DNA of 64,000 nucleotides, taken from contig NZ_CANKYS010000013.1 in assembly GCF_947488025.1 (NCBI RefSeq), positions 1 to 64,000 on the forward strand, given 5' to 3'. Source of the DNA: an uncultured Nocardioides sp. (GTDB lineage: Bacteria > Actinomycetota > Actinomycetes > Propionibacteriales > Nocardioidaceae). The stretch's first letter is position 1, and every line of letters starts with the position of its first letter. Both the position numbers and the translations under genes were made by a program. Below, piece after piece: positions 34,333 to 48,202 of this stretch. Under the pieces are notes generated by a model, which saw only the letters and a list, made by a program, of their open reading frames with translations, made no database searches and had not been told where the DNA came from.

Positions 34333-35349
34333 TCACCCGGCCGTCGACGGTTCCAGGCTGCGCGACCAGCGCCCCCGCCGGGCCGCGCCGTTCATCCGCG
34401 CCCGGTGCAGCAGCGCGGCCTGCGCTGATGCGCGGTCCTCGGGGTGCGCCGCCCACGCCTCGAGGACAGGGGCCTGCAGGGCCCGGCCGAAGGAGAAGCT
34501 GAGCTCCCAGGGCTGTGCACCCGTCCGGTTGAGGGCGTCCAGGCGGGCGGTGGCCTCCACCGGCGTCTGACCCCCGGAGAGGAACACCAGGCCCGGCACC
34601 GAGGCGGGGACGGTGTCGCGCAGCACCCGGACGGTCGCCGCGGCGATCTCGTCGTCGCCCACGTCCTGGCCGGACTCCGTCCCGGGCAGCACCATGTTGG
34701 GCTTGATGAGGATGCCGGTCAGGTCGACGCGCTGGCGCACGAGGTGGTCGTGGACGGCGTGCAGCACGGCGCTGGTGACGAGCGAGCACCGGTCGAGGCT
34801 GTGGCTGCCGTCCATCAGCACCTCCGGCTCGACGACCGGCACCAGGCCGCACTCCTGGGCCGCGGCGGCGTAGCGGGCGAGGGCGTGCGCGTTGGCCTCG
34901 ACGCAGCCGGCTGTGGGTCTGCCGTCGCCGATGCGGATGACGGCGCGCCACTTGGCGAAGCGCGCACCCAGGGCGGCGTACTCCGTCAGCCGCGCGGACA
35001 GTCCGTCGAGCCCCTGGGTGACGACCTCGGCGGGGAACCGGGGGAGCGGGGTGGTGCCGGCGTCGACCTTGATCCCCGGGATGATCCCCGCCCGCAGCAG
35101 GCCCTGGGCGAACGGCCGCCCCGAGCTGCGGCTCTGGCGGATGGTCTCGTCGAAGAGGATGACGCCGCTGACGTGCTCGGACAGCCCGGGCGCGGTCATC
35201 AGCACCTCGCGGTAGTCCCTCCGGACCCGCTCGGAGGACGTGAGACCGACGCGCGCCAGCCGCTTCTCCATCGTGGGATGGCTCTCGTCGGCGGCGAGGA
35301 TGCCCTTGCCCGGTTCGACCAGGGCCTTCGCGGTTGCCTGCAGCGACAT
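34333..35349 (-). CDS. Class I fructose-bisphosphate aldolase
   Basis: This 338-residue Schiff-base aldolase interconverts fructose 1,6-bisphosphate with dihydroxyacetone phosphate and glyceraldehyde 3-phosphate. Signature segments are GKGILAADESHPTMEKRL, VVEPEVLMDGSHSLDRC, the Schiff-base Lys in GILIKPNMVLPG, and FLSGGQTPVEATARL. Class I enzymes need no metal and are less usual in bacteria than class II. It follows the PEP synthase gene by 28 bases with its own RBS (GGAGAACGAC). Together the two would support gluconeogenic flux during energy limitation. The position in the dormancy island suggests hypoxic control. Confidence 0.93.
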   Translation of the reverse strand: MSLQATAKALVEPGKGILAADESHPTMEKRLARVGLTSSERVRRDYREVLMTAPGLSEHVSGVILFDETIRQSRSSGRPFAQGLLRAGIIPGIKVDAGTTPLPRFPAEVVTQGLDGLSARLTEYAALGARFAKWRAVIRIGDGRPTAGCVEANAHALARYAAAAQECGLVPVVEPEVLMDGSHSLDRCSLVTSAVLHAVHDHLVRQRVDLTGILIKPNMVLPGTESGQDVGDDEIAAATVRVLRDTVPASVPGLVFLSGGQTPVEATARLDALNRTGAQPWELSFSFGRALQAPVLEAWAAHPEDRASAQAALLHRARMNGAARRGRWSRSLEPSTAG

Positions 35350-35377
35350 GTCGTTCTCCTCGTCGGACTCGGTCCGA

Positions 35378-37780
<2,403 letters not shown>

Positions 37781-37837
37781 GGCTCGAGCCTTCCCCCTCG
37801 GCGGCCGCGCCGACACGGTCGCGGGTCCCGGCGTTCC

Positions 37838-37851
37838 GGGACCTTCGGGCC
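37838..37851 (-). promoter_or_regulatory. Candidate DosR box before ppsA
   Basis: Read on the minus strand the site is GGCCCGAAGGTCCC, one base off the GGGNCNNNGGTCCC core shared by the other boxes of the island. It lies 58 bases upstream of the ppsA start, a usual activator distance. Confidence 0.4.
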
Positions 37852-37914
37852 CGGGCGTCGTGGTCGCTCGGCCCTGTGCGCGGTCGCGTGGCGGCGCGAC
37901 GGTGGTGGCAGGTC

Positions 37915-37969
37915 ACATCGACCCGACATCGACCCGACATCGACCCGACATCGACCCCACACCGACGCG
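37915..37969 (+). repeat. Five tandem 11-base repeats
   Basis: The unit ACATCGACCCG is repeated three times exactly, then once with the last base changed (ACATCGACCCC) and once degenerate (ACACCGACGCG). The array ends just before the RBS GAGGAGG of the gene at 37981. Eleven bases is close to one helical turn, so each copy presents the same face of the DNA. Confidence 0.9.
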
Positions 37970-37980
37970 AGGAGGCCGCC

Positions 37981-38559
37981 GTGAGGACCTATCGCATCGT
38001 GTGGACGGGAGCCGCGGGGGTGGCCGTCGGGTCCGCGTGCGTCCTCGACATCGCCGCCGGCGGTCTGGTGCGGATGACGCTCCTCGGTGTGGGGATGGGG
38101 CTGTTCGGGGCGGCCCTGGCCTTCGCCCTCGTCGAGGAGCGCGAGGACCGCTGGCCCTGGGTCCGGCGCGGGCTGCTCTGGGGCGCGGTGGGGGCGGTCG
38201 CCACGGACGCGCTGGCCGTGGCGTGGGGGAACACCGGCGTCGCTCTCGGGCTGGGCCTGCTCGCGCTGTCACCACCCGCGGTCATGCTCGCCCGCACCGG
38301 GTTCGTCGGCTGGTCCTCCCGACGCGCCATCGGCCCCCCCGAGGCGCTGAGCCTGCGCGACCTGCACCGGCGCTGGGAGTGGACCACGGCCGAGGTGCTG
38401 CGCCCCACCACGTCCGTCCCGCGACGCCTCGTGCTGGTGGAGGAGCGGCGCCGGCTCCTCGACGAGCTGCAGCTCCGCGACCCCGTCCGCTTCGACGCCT
38501 GGCTGCTGACGGCGGTGCCGGAACGGCGTCGCGCCCGGTCGTGGCCACCCGGTCGCTGA
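37981..38559 (+). CDS. Membrane protein with cytosolic helical tail, unknown
   Basis: 192 residues from GTG 37981, six bases after GAGGAGG; an open frame continues upstream through the tandem repeats but has no RBS. Four hydrophobic helices are seen (about residues 7-25, 27-47, 62-82 and 86-103), followed by a soluble tail with ALSLRDLHRRWEWTTAEVLRPT...RLVLVEERRRLLDELQLRDPVRFDAWLLTAVP. The tail looks helical and conserved in character (Arg/Leu/Glu). No family is recognised. It lies eight bases before the alcohol dehydrogenase gene and is in the dormancy island. Confidence 0.6.
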   Translation: MRTYRIVWTGAAGVAVGSACVLDIAAGGLVRMTLLGVGMGLFGAALAFALVEEREDRWPWVRRGLLWGAVGAVATDALAVAWGNTGVALGLGLLALSPPAVMLARTGFVGWSSRRAIGPPEALSLRDLHRRWEWTTAEVLRPTTSVPRRLVLVEERRRLLDELQLRDPVRFDAWLLTAVPERRRARSWPPGR

Positions 38560-38566
38560 GGTCGAC

Positions 38567-39567
38567 GTGGACGCATGGGTGGTCAGCGGCAGGCCCGGAG
38601 GCGTGGGGCGGGTGGAGCGTGCCGTCCTGCCGGAGCCGCGACCGGCTCCCGACGAGCTGCTGGTGCGCGTCACGGCGTGCGGGGTGTGCCGCACGGACCT
38701 CCACCTGGCCGACCTCGAGCTCGCGGCCCGCGCGCCCGGACGGGTGCCGGGTCACGAGGTCGTCGGCGTGGTCGTGGGTCGTGGCGCGGCGGTCACCGGG
38801 TGGGACGACGGCGAGCGGGTCGGGATCGCCTGGTTGCGCGGGACCTGTCAGTCCTGCCGCTGGTGTCGCACGGGACGGGAGAACCTGTGCCGGTCCTCGC
38901 AGTACACCGGCTGGGACGCGGACGGCGGGTTCGCCGAGTACGCCGTCGTGCCGGCCGACTTCGCGTACCGGCTCCCCGACGGGATGGACGACGTCGAGGT
39001 CGCGCCGCTGCTCTGCTCGGGGATCATCGGCTACCGGGCCCTGAGGCGCGCGCGCACGTCGGGCTCGGCGGCCACGTCGGGTTGTACGGCTTCGGTGCCA
39101 GCGCGCACCTCACCGCGCAGCTCGCCCTCGCCGAGGGGCTGCACGTGCACGCGTTCAGCCGCGAGCCGGCGGCGCGTGCGCTGGCGCTCGACCTCGGCGC
39201 GGACTGGGCCGGCGACGTCACGGACGCGCCGCCCGTGCCGCTGGAGGGGGCGGTCCTCTTCGCGCCCGTCGGCGACCTGGTGCCCGTGGCGCTCCGGGCC
39301 CTGGACCAGGGCGGCACCCTCGCCGTCGCCTGCATCCACCTCACCGACGTACCGCCCCTCGACTACCAGGCGCACCTGTTCCGTGAGCGCACCCTGACCA
39401 GCGTCACGGCCAACACGCGCGAGGACGCCCACGAGCTGCTGGCCCTCGCCGAGCCGCGCGGCGTGCGGCCGCGCGTGACGACGTACGACCTGGCACACAC
39501 CGACCGGGCCCTCGAGGACCTCGCGTCCGGGCGGGTCACGGGCGCGGCCGTGGTCCGGGTGGGCTGA
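38567..39567 (+). pseudogene. Zinc-dependent alcohol dehydrogenase, frameshifted in a GC-repeat
   Basis: The gene starts GTG 38567 and encodes a zinc MDR enzyme: catalytic zinc ligands CGVCRTDLHLADLEL and GHEVVGVV, and the structural zinc cluster CQSCRWCRTGRENLC. After GIIGYRALRRA (about 39049) the homology moves to another frame, HVGLGGHVGLYGFGASAH..., which continues to the stop at 39567. The junction is a run of GC dinucleotides (39046-39055) in which two extra bases, or one missing base, explain the shift. Repaired, the protein would be about 332 residues, the normal length. It may be a true lesion, a phase-variable site or a sequencing error. In M. tuberculosis the related adhA-type enzymes act on small alcohols and aldehydes. 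Confidence 0.75.
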
Positions 39568-39584
39568 GCGCGGCCCGGCGTCCC

Positions 39585-39598
39585 GGGACCTCCGGCCC
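39585..39598 (-). promoter_or_regulatory. Candidate DosR box before universal stress gene
   Basis: On the minus strand the site reads GGGCCGGAGGTCCC, matching the box at 44658 at 12 of 14 positions. It is 81 bases upstream of the universal stress gene start in a 111-base gap. Confidence 0.45.
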
Positions 39599-39678
39599 TG
39601 TCCCGGATGGCCGCGCGCCAGCGATGGTGGCGGTGATGACCCGACGCGAGGCCACGGGACAGGAGTGAGGAGACCACG

Positions 39679-40611
39679 ATGGACACGAGCACGGAGGGCG
39701 CCGTGGTCGTCGGCGTCACCGGACCGGGACGCGAGACCGCGGCGCTGCGCTTCGCCGCGGACCTCGCCACACGCGAGGGGACCGAGGTCGTCCTCGTGCA
39801 CGCGTACGGCACCGCCCTGCCGCCGCCACCGCCGAGCGTGCTCATGACCTACGCCGAGGCCGCCGACGTCGCCGAGTGGCTGGTGAAGGAGGTCCGGGAG
39901 GAGCTCGAGGAGCTGACCGGCGGAGCGGTGCCCGTCCGCACGGCGGCGGTCGCCGGCACCGCCTCCCACGTCCTGGCCGGGCAGAGTGCCACCGCCCGGC
40001 TGGTGGTCGTGCAGCACCGCGACCCGCACTGGCTCGGCCGGCTGTTCGTCGGCTCCACCGTCGCCGGCACCGCGGCCCACGGCCGGTGTCCGGTGGTCTC
40101 GGTGCCGATGGGCTGGCAGCCGACCGACGAGCCCGGCGAGGTCGTCGTGGGCGTGCACGAAGGCGCGGCGCCGCTCGAGGCGGTGCTCGCGGGGTTCGAG
40201 TGGGCCGCCTCGACCGGCGCCGCGCTGCGCGTGATCCATGCCTGGCGGCTCGACCCCGCCTACGACGACATCATCACCGCCCGGGTGGCGCCGGAGTGGC
40301 ACGCCGAGCAGGTCCGGGCCCTCGAGTCCGCGATGCGCGAGCTCCGTCGGGCCCACCCGTCGGTCCCGGTCGCCGTCGAGGTGCGCCACCAGTGGCCGAC
40401 CGAGGTGCTCGTCGGCGAGTCCCGGACCGCGTCCCTGGTCGTCGTGGGACGGCACGCCTCGCACTGGCGCGGGGGCGCGCACCTGGGTTCGACCGCGCGG
40501 ACCGTGCTGCGCGAGGCCCGGAGCGCCGTCATGGTCGTTCCGGTCCGGTCTCCCCGGGACGCCGACGCGGGGCTCGGCCTGGACGCCGACGACGTGTCCC
40601 TGCAGTCCTGA
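39679..40611 (+). CDS. Tandem universal stress protein
   Basis: This 310-residue protein has two Usp domains (about 8-148 and 152-296). The first starts GAVVVGVTGPGRETAALRFAADLA and ends AHGRCPVVSVP. The second starts GEVVVGVHEGAAPLEAVLAGFEWAA and contains VVVGRHASHWRGGAHLGSTARTVLREA, which fits the ATP-binding pattern G-x2-G-x9-G-S/T. The first has a looser loop and may not bind ATP. Tandem Usp proteins are prominent DosR-regulon members in Mycobacterium (Rv1996, Rv2005c, Rv2623). RBS GGAG is at 39667-39672. Confidence 0.9.
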   Translation: MDTSTEGAVVVGVTGPGRETAALRFAADLATREGTEVVLVHAYGTALPPPPPSVLMTYAEAADVAEWLVKEVREELEELTGGAVPVRTAAVAGTASHVLAGQSATARLVVVQHRDPHWLGRLFVGSTVAGTAAHGRCPVVSVPMGWQPTDEPGEVVVGVHEGAAPLEAVLAGFEWAASTGAALRVIHAWRLDPAYDDIITARVAPEWHAEQVRALESAMRELRRAHPSVPVAVEVRHQWPTEVLVGESRTASLVVVGRHASHWRGGAHLGSTARTVLREARSAVMVVPVRSPRDADAGLGLDADDVSLQS

Positions 40612-40617
40612 GGCGGT

Positions 40618-43314
<2,697 letters not shown>

Positions 43315-43359
43315 GGGTCCACTCCACCGCGCCAGCAGGGTGGGTGACAGGTGCGCCGG

Positions 43360-44244
43360 TCACCGGCTGGCAGGACCTTCGTCCTCCTCCGACGGGTCGC
43401 GGCGGGCGAGGCTCTCCGGGACCACGGCCACCGGGCACGTCGCCCGCTCCAGCACCGCGGTCGCGATCGAGCCGGTGAGCAGCCTCCCGAGGGAGCGCAT
43501 CGGGTGCCGGCCGACGACGACGAGGTCCCACGGCGCGTGCCGAGGGGCGAGGGCCTGGTCGACCAGCCCGTGCCGCAGCGTCAGGGTCACGGGCACGCCG
43601 GGGTAGTCCTTCTCCAACCCGGCCACCGACGCGCCCAGCTCGGCACGCAGGTCGTCGAGTGCCGGCATCTCGGCGGGCTCGCCACGCGCCTCGTGGTACT
43701 GCGCCACCGCGGCCGCCGCGTCGAAGAAGCTGTGCAGCACGGTGAGGGGTGCGCCGCGCAGGAAGGCGTGGCGGTAGGCGAACTCGATGACGGGCAGCGA
43801 CTCGGGCGAGCCGTCCGCCCCGACGACCACACCGCCACGCCTCGTCCCCGGTTCGGCCGGGCGGCAGACGACCACCGGGCAGGCCGCCTGTCGGCTCACC
43901 GCGGCGCTGACCGAGCCGAGCAGCATGCTCCTGACCGGGCCACGCCCGCGCGACCCGAGCACCAGCACGAAGGCGAGCTCCGACGCGTCGATGAGCACCT
44001 GGCGGGGGTCGCCCCGGGCGACGTGGCAGGTGACCGGCAGCTCGGGGTGCAACCGCGTCACAGCGGCGACGGCGTCGGCCATCGCAGCGCCTGCCGCGTC
44101 GCCGACGGCCACGACCGCGAGGCTGCGGCGCTCGAAGGCGGCCTCGTCCGCGGCCCACCGGAGGGCCCGTTGGGCGTGCTCGGAACCGTCGACGGCGACG
44201 ACGACGCTGCCCCGGAGGTCGTCGAGGTCCAGGGGGCCCGTCAT
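43360..44244 (-). CDS. Tandem universal stress protein
   Basis: 294 residues from ATG 44244; the open frame above it is Arg-rich and belongs to the opposite reading of the upstream gene. Domain 1 (SVVVAVDGSEHAQRALRWAADEA ... GSRGRGPVRSMLLGSVSAAVSRQAACPVVV) has a full G-x2-G-x9-G-S ATP loop. Domain 2 (GGVVVGADGSPESLPVIEFAYRHA ... GRHPMRSLGRLLTGSIATAVLERATCPVAVVP) is also complete. ATP binding by both halves is likely. It lies between the DUF1876 gene (five bases) and the P-type ATPase gene (45 bases). Confidence 0.9.
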   Translation of the reverse strand: MTGPLDLDDLRGSVVVAVDGSEHAQRALRWAADEAAFERRSLAVVAVGDAAGAAMADAVAAVTRLHPELPVTCHVARGDPRQVLIDASELAFVLVLGSRGRGPVRSMLLGSVSAAVSRQAACPVVVCRPAEPGTRRGGVVVGADGSPESLPVIEFAYRHAFLRGAPLTVLHSFFDAAAAVAQYHEARGEPAEMPALDDLRAELGASVAGLEKDYPGVPVTLTLRHGLVDQALAPRHAPWDLVVVGRHPMRSLGRLLTGSIATAVLERATCPVAVVPESLARRDPSEEDEGPASR

Positions 44245-44249
44245 GGCGC

Positions 44250-44540
44250 TCAGGCCGGGGTCGGCGAGTCCGCCGCGATGCTGGGGGTCCCGCTGGCTGG
44301 GTCGTTCTCCTCGACGTCGGCGACCGCCGCGTCGAGCAGGTCGTGCGCCAGACCGGACAGGGCTCGGCACGCGGCGAGCTCGTCACCGATCTCCGGGACG
44401 TCCCGATCCCCGGGGTGCAGCCTTGCCACGGCCTCGTGGCGGAGCTCCGGACCGGAATCGGTGCGCAGGATCGCCTCCGCGCGGGTGAGGCCGTCGTGCT
44501 CGGACAGGTTGATGGTCACGTGCCACGTCCTCGTGTGCAT
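44250..44540 (-). CDS. DUF1876 protein (Rv1738/Rv2632c-like)
   Basis: This 96-residue protein starts MHTRTWHVTINLSEHDGLTRAEAIL and continues with DVPEIGDELAACRALSGLAHDLLDAAVADVEE, the DUF1876 pattern. Its homologue Rv1738 is among the most strongly hypoxia-induced DosR targets of M. tuberculosis and resembles ribosome hibernation factors in fold. RBS GGAGGA is eight bases before the ATG. It heads the unit with the Usp and P-type ATPase, and a full-match DosR-like box is 118 bases upstream. Confidence 0.88.
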   Translation of the reverse strand: MHTRTWHVTINLSEHDGLTRAEAILRTDSGPELRHEAVARLHPGDRDVPEIGDELAACRALSGLAHDLLDAAVADVEENDPASGTPSIAADSPTPA

Positions 44541-44657
44541 GGGTTCCTCCTCGAGGGATCGTCGGGCGGTGTCGCAGCCCGTGCCTCGGGCCGGTCCACC
44601 TCCTCCATGCTGCGGTCCAGGGCGGGATCGGGCAGCGGTCGGACGACCCGGTGGGCA

Positions 44658-44671
44658 GGGCCGTTGGTCCC
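44658..44671. promoter_or_regulatory. Candidate DosR box in divergent gap
   Basis: GGGCCGTTGGTCCC fits every fixed position of the GGGNCNNNGNCCC-type core. It lies between the DUF1876 unit (minus) and the glycan gene at 44723 (plus). Given the families, the minus-strand unit is the likelier target. The plus-strand gene has its own -10-like TAGGGT (44711-44716), seven bases before GTG. Confidence 0.5.
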
Positions 44672-44722
44672 GGGCGCGGGTCGACCCGGCCTGACGGTGA
44701 GCGGACTCCGTAGGGTGTCCGC

Positions 44723-46288
44723 GTGCCCCCTCGTCCCGACCGGTCCGACGGCGTCCGGCCCGGTGGGATCTCCCGGCTGCGCGCGATCGACCCCCTGCTG
44801 CCGGTGGTGGCGGCGGTGTCCCTGGTCGTCTACGTGCTGCACGGCTTCCAGGGGATCCTCACGCGCGACCTCGGCATCTACAGCTACGCCGGTCAGCAGG
44901 TGGCGGACGGCGTCCCGCCCTACCTCGGGGTCCTCAACCGTGCCGGTCCGCTCGCGCACGTGCTGCCGGGGGTGGGAGCGCTCGTCGCCCGCGTGGGCGG
45001 CCTGGACGACCTGGTCACCATGCGCGTGCTGTTCATGCTCATGGCCGTCGCCGCCGTCTGCGTCGCCTACCTGCTCGGGCGCGACCTGTTCCGCTCCCGG
45101 GGCGCCGGCCTGGTCACCGCGGGCGCGATGCTCGCCTTCCACGGCTTCATCCAGTACGCCTCCAACGGGCCGCGCGAGAAGACGCCGATGACGCTGTTCG
45201 TGCTGGGAGCGCTCTGGGCGGTGACGCACCGGCGCTGGTTCACCGCGGGCGTCCTGACCAGCCTCGCCACGCTGTGCCTGCAGACGGCGTTCTTCAGCAC
45301 CTTCACCGCCGTGGTGGTCGGCGCGCTCCTGCTCGCGCACGGCCAGCGGCTGCAGGCCCTGCTCCGGGTCGCCGCCGGAGGGCTGGTCCCGGTGGCGGTG
45401 CTCGGCGCCTGGTTCGCCCTGGCCGGATCGTTGCGCGCGTCGTGGGACGGCTTCTACGGCATCAACCGGCGCTACACGGTCCCCAACCCGCTCGACTCCG
45501 GACGCGAGCTGGTGTGGGAGGACCTGCAGCTCGCCTACGGCGTGACGGTGTGGCTGCTCCTCGGCGGGACCGTGCTGCTCGTCCTGGTCTCGCTGGCCGC
45601 CGTGTCGCGCCGGGCCCGGGCCGCCGAGCCGGGCCTGACGGTGCTGCCCGCCATGACCGCCGGGCTCGTCGCCGGACTGGCCTGGATCCTGCAGGAGTAC
45701 GACGCCTGGGCCGACCTCTTCCCCGTGCTCCCGTTCGCGGCCCTCGGACTGGGCGCGACCTTCGCGGTCGCCACCCACGGGCTCGCTCGCGGACCACGCC
45801 ACGGGGTGGCCGCGGTGCTCGCCGGAGGCGCCGTGGTGATCGCCCTGGCCTACTCGGTCTCGACCCGCGACACCTCCCTCGAGGACCAGCGCGAGGCCAC
45901 CGATGCCGTCCTCGCGACGCTTCCCCCGGACGCCACCATCACCTCGATCGAGGCGCCGCAGCCGCTGGTGCTGACCGGGCGCACCAACCCCACGCGCTAC
46001 CAGATGTTCCGCAGCGGGCTGCAGGACTACATGGACGACACGTGGCCGGGCGGCCTCGACGGATTCAAGCGCGACCTGGTCGCGGACGGCCCCGACCTGG
46101 TGGCGGTCGGGGAGACGGTCTCGCTCCGGTGGCGGGCGTCGATCCAGCCCGACTACGTGTACGTCGGGAGCGCGCCGCTGTGGGAGTGGTACGCCCGCGC
46201 GTCGCTGGGCGAGGACACCATCGCCGACCTGCGGAGGGCGGCGGGCTACGACGCCGACGACCGGCACGCCGAACCGCCGGCGCCATGA
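44723..46288 (+). CDS. Polytopic membrane protein, GT-C glycosyltransferase-like (ArnT/PMT type)
   Basis: 521 residues from GTG 44723. About 11 hydrophobic helices occupy residues 25-385. The first extracytoplasmic loop, ILTRDLGIYSYAGQQVADGVPPYL, has the acidic D residue and 'G-I-Y-x-Y-x-G-Q...G-x-x-P-Y' pattern of lipid-linked-sugar-dependent GT-C enzymes. The C-terminal 130 residues are soluble and would face outside (ITSIEAPQPLVLTGRTNPTRYQMF). The predicted role is transfer of sugar from polyprenyl phosphate at the outer face. The stop overlaps the next ATG (ATGA), pairing it with a flippase-like gene. Confidence 0.72.
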   Translation: MPPRPDRSDGVRPGGISRLRAIDPLLPVVAAVSLVVYVLHGFQGILTRDLGIYSYAGQQVADGVPPYLGVLNRAGPLAHVLPGVGALVARVGGLDDLVTMRVLFMLMAVAAVCVAYLLGRDLFRSRGAGLVTAGAMLAFHGFIQYASNGPREKTPMTLFVLGALWAVTHRRWFTAGVLTSLATLCLQTAFFSTFTAVVVGALLLAHGQRLQALLRVAAGGLVPVAVLGAWFALAGSLRASWDGFYGINRRYTVPNPLDSGRELVWEDLQLAYGVTVWLLLGGTVLLVLVSLAAVSRRARAAEPGLTVLPAMTAGLVAGLAWILQEYDAWADLFPVLPFAALGLGATFAVATHGLARGPRHGVAAVLAGGAVVIALAYSVSTRDTSLEDQREATDAVLATLPPDATITSIEAPQPLVLTGRTNPTRYQMFRSGLQDYMDDTWPGGLDGFKRDLVADGPDLVAVGETVSLRWRASIQPDYVYVGSAPLWEWYARASLGEDTIADLRRAAGYDADDRHAEPPAP

Positions 46289-47505
46289 CCTCGGAGCGCC
46301 GCGCCCCGCTCCAGCTCGCTGCCGGCTCGGTGGTGAGCGGCGTCCTGGCCTACGTGCTGTTCGCGCTCGTCACGCGCGGCCTGGGCGCGGTCGCCGCGGC
46401 GCCGGTGTCGGTGCTCTGGACCGTCTGGGCGCTCGCGGGCGCGGCGTTCACCTTCCCGCTGCAGCACTGGATCACCCGGTGCCTCACGGCCGGACGCGAG
46501 GGTGACGTCCGCGGCTCCGCCGGTCGGGTCGGGGGGGTGGTGGTCGCGGCAGCCGTCGCCACCGGCGGGCTCGCCTGGGTGTTCCGCGACCGCCTGTTCC
46601 ACCGCGACGACGCGTGGTTCCCCCTGCTGGTCGTGCTCGTGGTCCTCGGCTCGGCCGCCGTCGGCGTGCTCCGGGGCTCGCTGGCGGGGCGCGGCCGGAT
46701 GGCCGCGGTGGCGTGGAGCCTGGTCGCGGAGAACGCCCTGCGGTGCGTCCTCGTGGCCGTGCTGCTGCTGGCACAGGTGCACGACCCGGTTGCCCACGGC
46801 CTGTGCCTGGTCGCCGGCTCCCTCGTCGCGCTGTGGCCGGGTGCCTGGCGGTTCAGCGGAGCGGGGCCGGACCGGGCCGCTTCCCTGGCGTTCCTGGGCG
46901 GTGCCGCGACCGGGCAGCTGCTCGCCCAGGGGGTGCTGACCGGGGGAGCGGTGGTGCTGGCGCTCCTCGGCGGGTCGCCGGCCGAGATCACGGCGATGTT
47001 CGCGACGCTGGCGCTGTTCCGCGCGCCGTACATGGTGGTGCTGGGGACGCTGCCGCAGGTCACCCACCACGTCACCGGGCTCGTCGTGGCGGGCGACCTG
47101 CCGGCGCTCCGTCAGCTCGCAGGACGCCTCGCAGTGGTGGGGGCGGCGGTCGTGTCGCTCGGCGCCGCCATCGGGGGACTCGCGGGTCCTGCCCTCGTGC
47201 AGGCGGTCTTCGGCGGCACCGTGGACATCGGTCACGGCGACGCCGCGGTGATCGCGACGGGCTGTGCTCTGGCCCTGGTCAACGTCGTCCTGATGGTGGG
47301 CGCCCTCGCGCTGGACCGTCCGGCCCGGGTGGCCGGCGCCTGGGCGCTCGCCGTCCTCGTCGGCGCGGTCGTGCTGGTGGCGACGAGCTCGCTGCTCCCC
47401 GTCGAACGGGTCGCCTTCGCCTTCGTCGCCAGCGAGGCCGGTGCGACGGTACTCATCGCGCTGGCGGCCTCGACCGTGCTCAGGTCGCGTCGGACGGCGG
47501 CCTGA
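46285..47505 (+). CDS. Wzx-like polysaccharide flippase
   Basis: This 406-residue protein has 12 or so membrane helices and few charges in the core. It begins LQLAAGSVVSGVLAYVLFALVTRGLGAVAAAPVSVLW, matching the pattern of MOP-superfamily polysaccharide exporters (Polysacc_synt). The middle (FATLALFRAPYMVVLGTLPQVTHHV) resembles the second half of that fold. It is translationally coupled to the GT-C-like gene and converges with the methyltransferase gene, overlapping its 3' end by 26 bases. The glycan moved is unknown. Confidence 0.7.
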   Translation: MTSERRAPLQLAAGSVVSGVLAYVLFALVTRGLGAVAAAPVSVLWTVWALAGAAFTFPLQHWITRCLTAGREGDVRGSAGRVGGVVVAAAVATGGLAWVFRDRLFHRDDAWFPLLVVLVVLGSAAVGVLRGSLAGRGRMAAVAWSLVAENALRCVLVAVLLLAQVHDPVAHGLCLVAGSLVALWPGAWRFSGAGPDRAASLAFLGGAATGQLLAQGVLTGGAVVLALLGGSPAEITAMFATLALFRAPYMVVLGTLPQVTHHVTGLVVAGDLPALRQLAGRLAVVGAAVVSLGAAIGGLAGPALVQAVFGGTVDIGHGDAAVIATGCALALVNVVLMVGALALDRPARVAGAWALAVLVGAVVLVATSSLLPVERVAFAFVASEAGATVLIALAASTVLRSRRTAA

Positions 47506-48202
47506 GGGCTGCGACGAACACCGACGAGCCGAACGGCAGGTCGCGTCGGCGCAGCAGGCGCGCCTCGGCCCGGCACACGCCCATGAGCGCGCGATCGACC
47601 CGCGGCGAGACCTCCGGCAGGCGCGAGTCGCCGGTGGCCGCCGGACGGACCCTGCGTCGGAGCCGCTCGGCGGCGAACAGCGGGAACACGCCACCGAAGG
47701 CGTACGTCGACCGCAGCACCTGCATCCCCGCGCCCTCGACGAGCGCGACGATCCCGGACCGCGTGTAGCGCCGGTGGTGGCCCGCCTGGACGTCGTGGTC
47801 CGACCACGCCCACTGGTAGGCCGGCACCGAGAGGAGCATCCGCCCGCCCGGCACCAGCACCCGGCCCAGCTCGGCGACCGCGCGCTCGTCGTCGGCGCAG
47901 TGCTCGACGACGTCGAACGCCGACACGACGTCGAAGGTCGCGTCACCGAACGGCAGCTCGGTCGCCGACCCCACGACACCCTCGCCGGGCTCCAGGCCGT
48001 CGGGGAAGAGGTCGAGGGCCACGTGCTGCCGGGCGCCGCGCATCCAGCCCACGCTGGGCGCGTCCGCGCTGCCGACGTCGAGCGTGCGCGCAGGGGAAGC
48101 GAGGTGCGGCGCCATCACGGAGGCGAGCAGGTCGGTGCGGGCCCGGTGCCACCAGTAGCCCTCGTGACGCAGCGACGACGAGCCGGGCTGTGCGACGCTC
48201 AC
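47480..48202 (-). CDS. SAM-dependent methyltransferase
   Basis: 240 residues from GTG 48202, which overlaps the aminotransferase stop as GTGA. The class I fold is clear: motif I TLDVGSADAPSVGWM, the acidic end of strand 2 VALDLFP, and post I/motif II VVSAFDVVEHCADDERAVAELGRVLVPGGRMLLSVPAYQWAWSDHD. The last segment is the 'W-S-D-H-D' pattern seen in methyltransferases of surface-glycan loci. The acceptor is probably a sugar or lipid-linked intermediate of this locus. Last gene of the minus-strand glycan operon. Confidence 0.82.
   Translation of the reverse strand: MSVAQPGSSSLRHEGYWWHRARTDLLASVMAPHLASPARTLDVGSADAPSVGWMRGARQHVALDLFPDGLEPGEGVVGSATELPFGDATFDVVSAFDVVEHCADDERAVAELGRVLVPGGRMLLSVPAYQWAWSDHDVQAGHHRRYTRSGIVALVEGAGMQVLRSTYAFGGVFPLFAAERLRRRVRPAATGDSRLPEVSPRVDRALMGVCRAEARLLRRRDLPFGSSVFVAALRPPSDAT

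Noticed and set aside
37915..37969. CRISPR array
   Set aside because: The repeats are 11 bases and directly adjacent, with no spacers and no cas gene.
44516..46267. Long minus-strand frame opposite the GT-C-like gene
   Set aside because: Low-complexity, His/Gln/Arg-rich translation antisense to a clear polytopic membrane protein.
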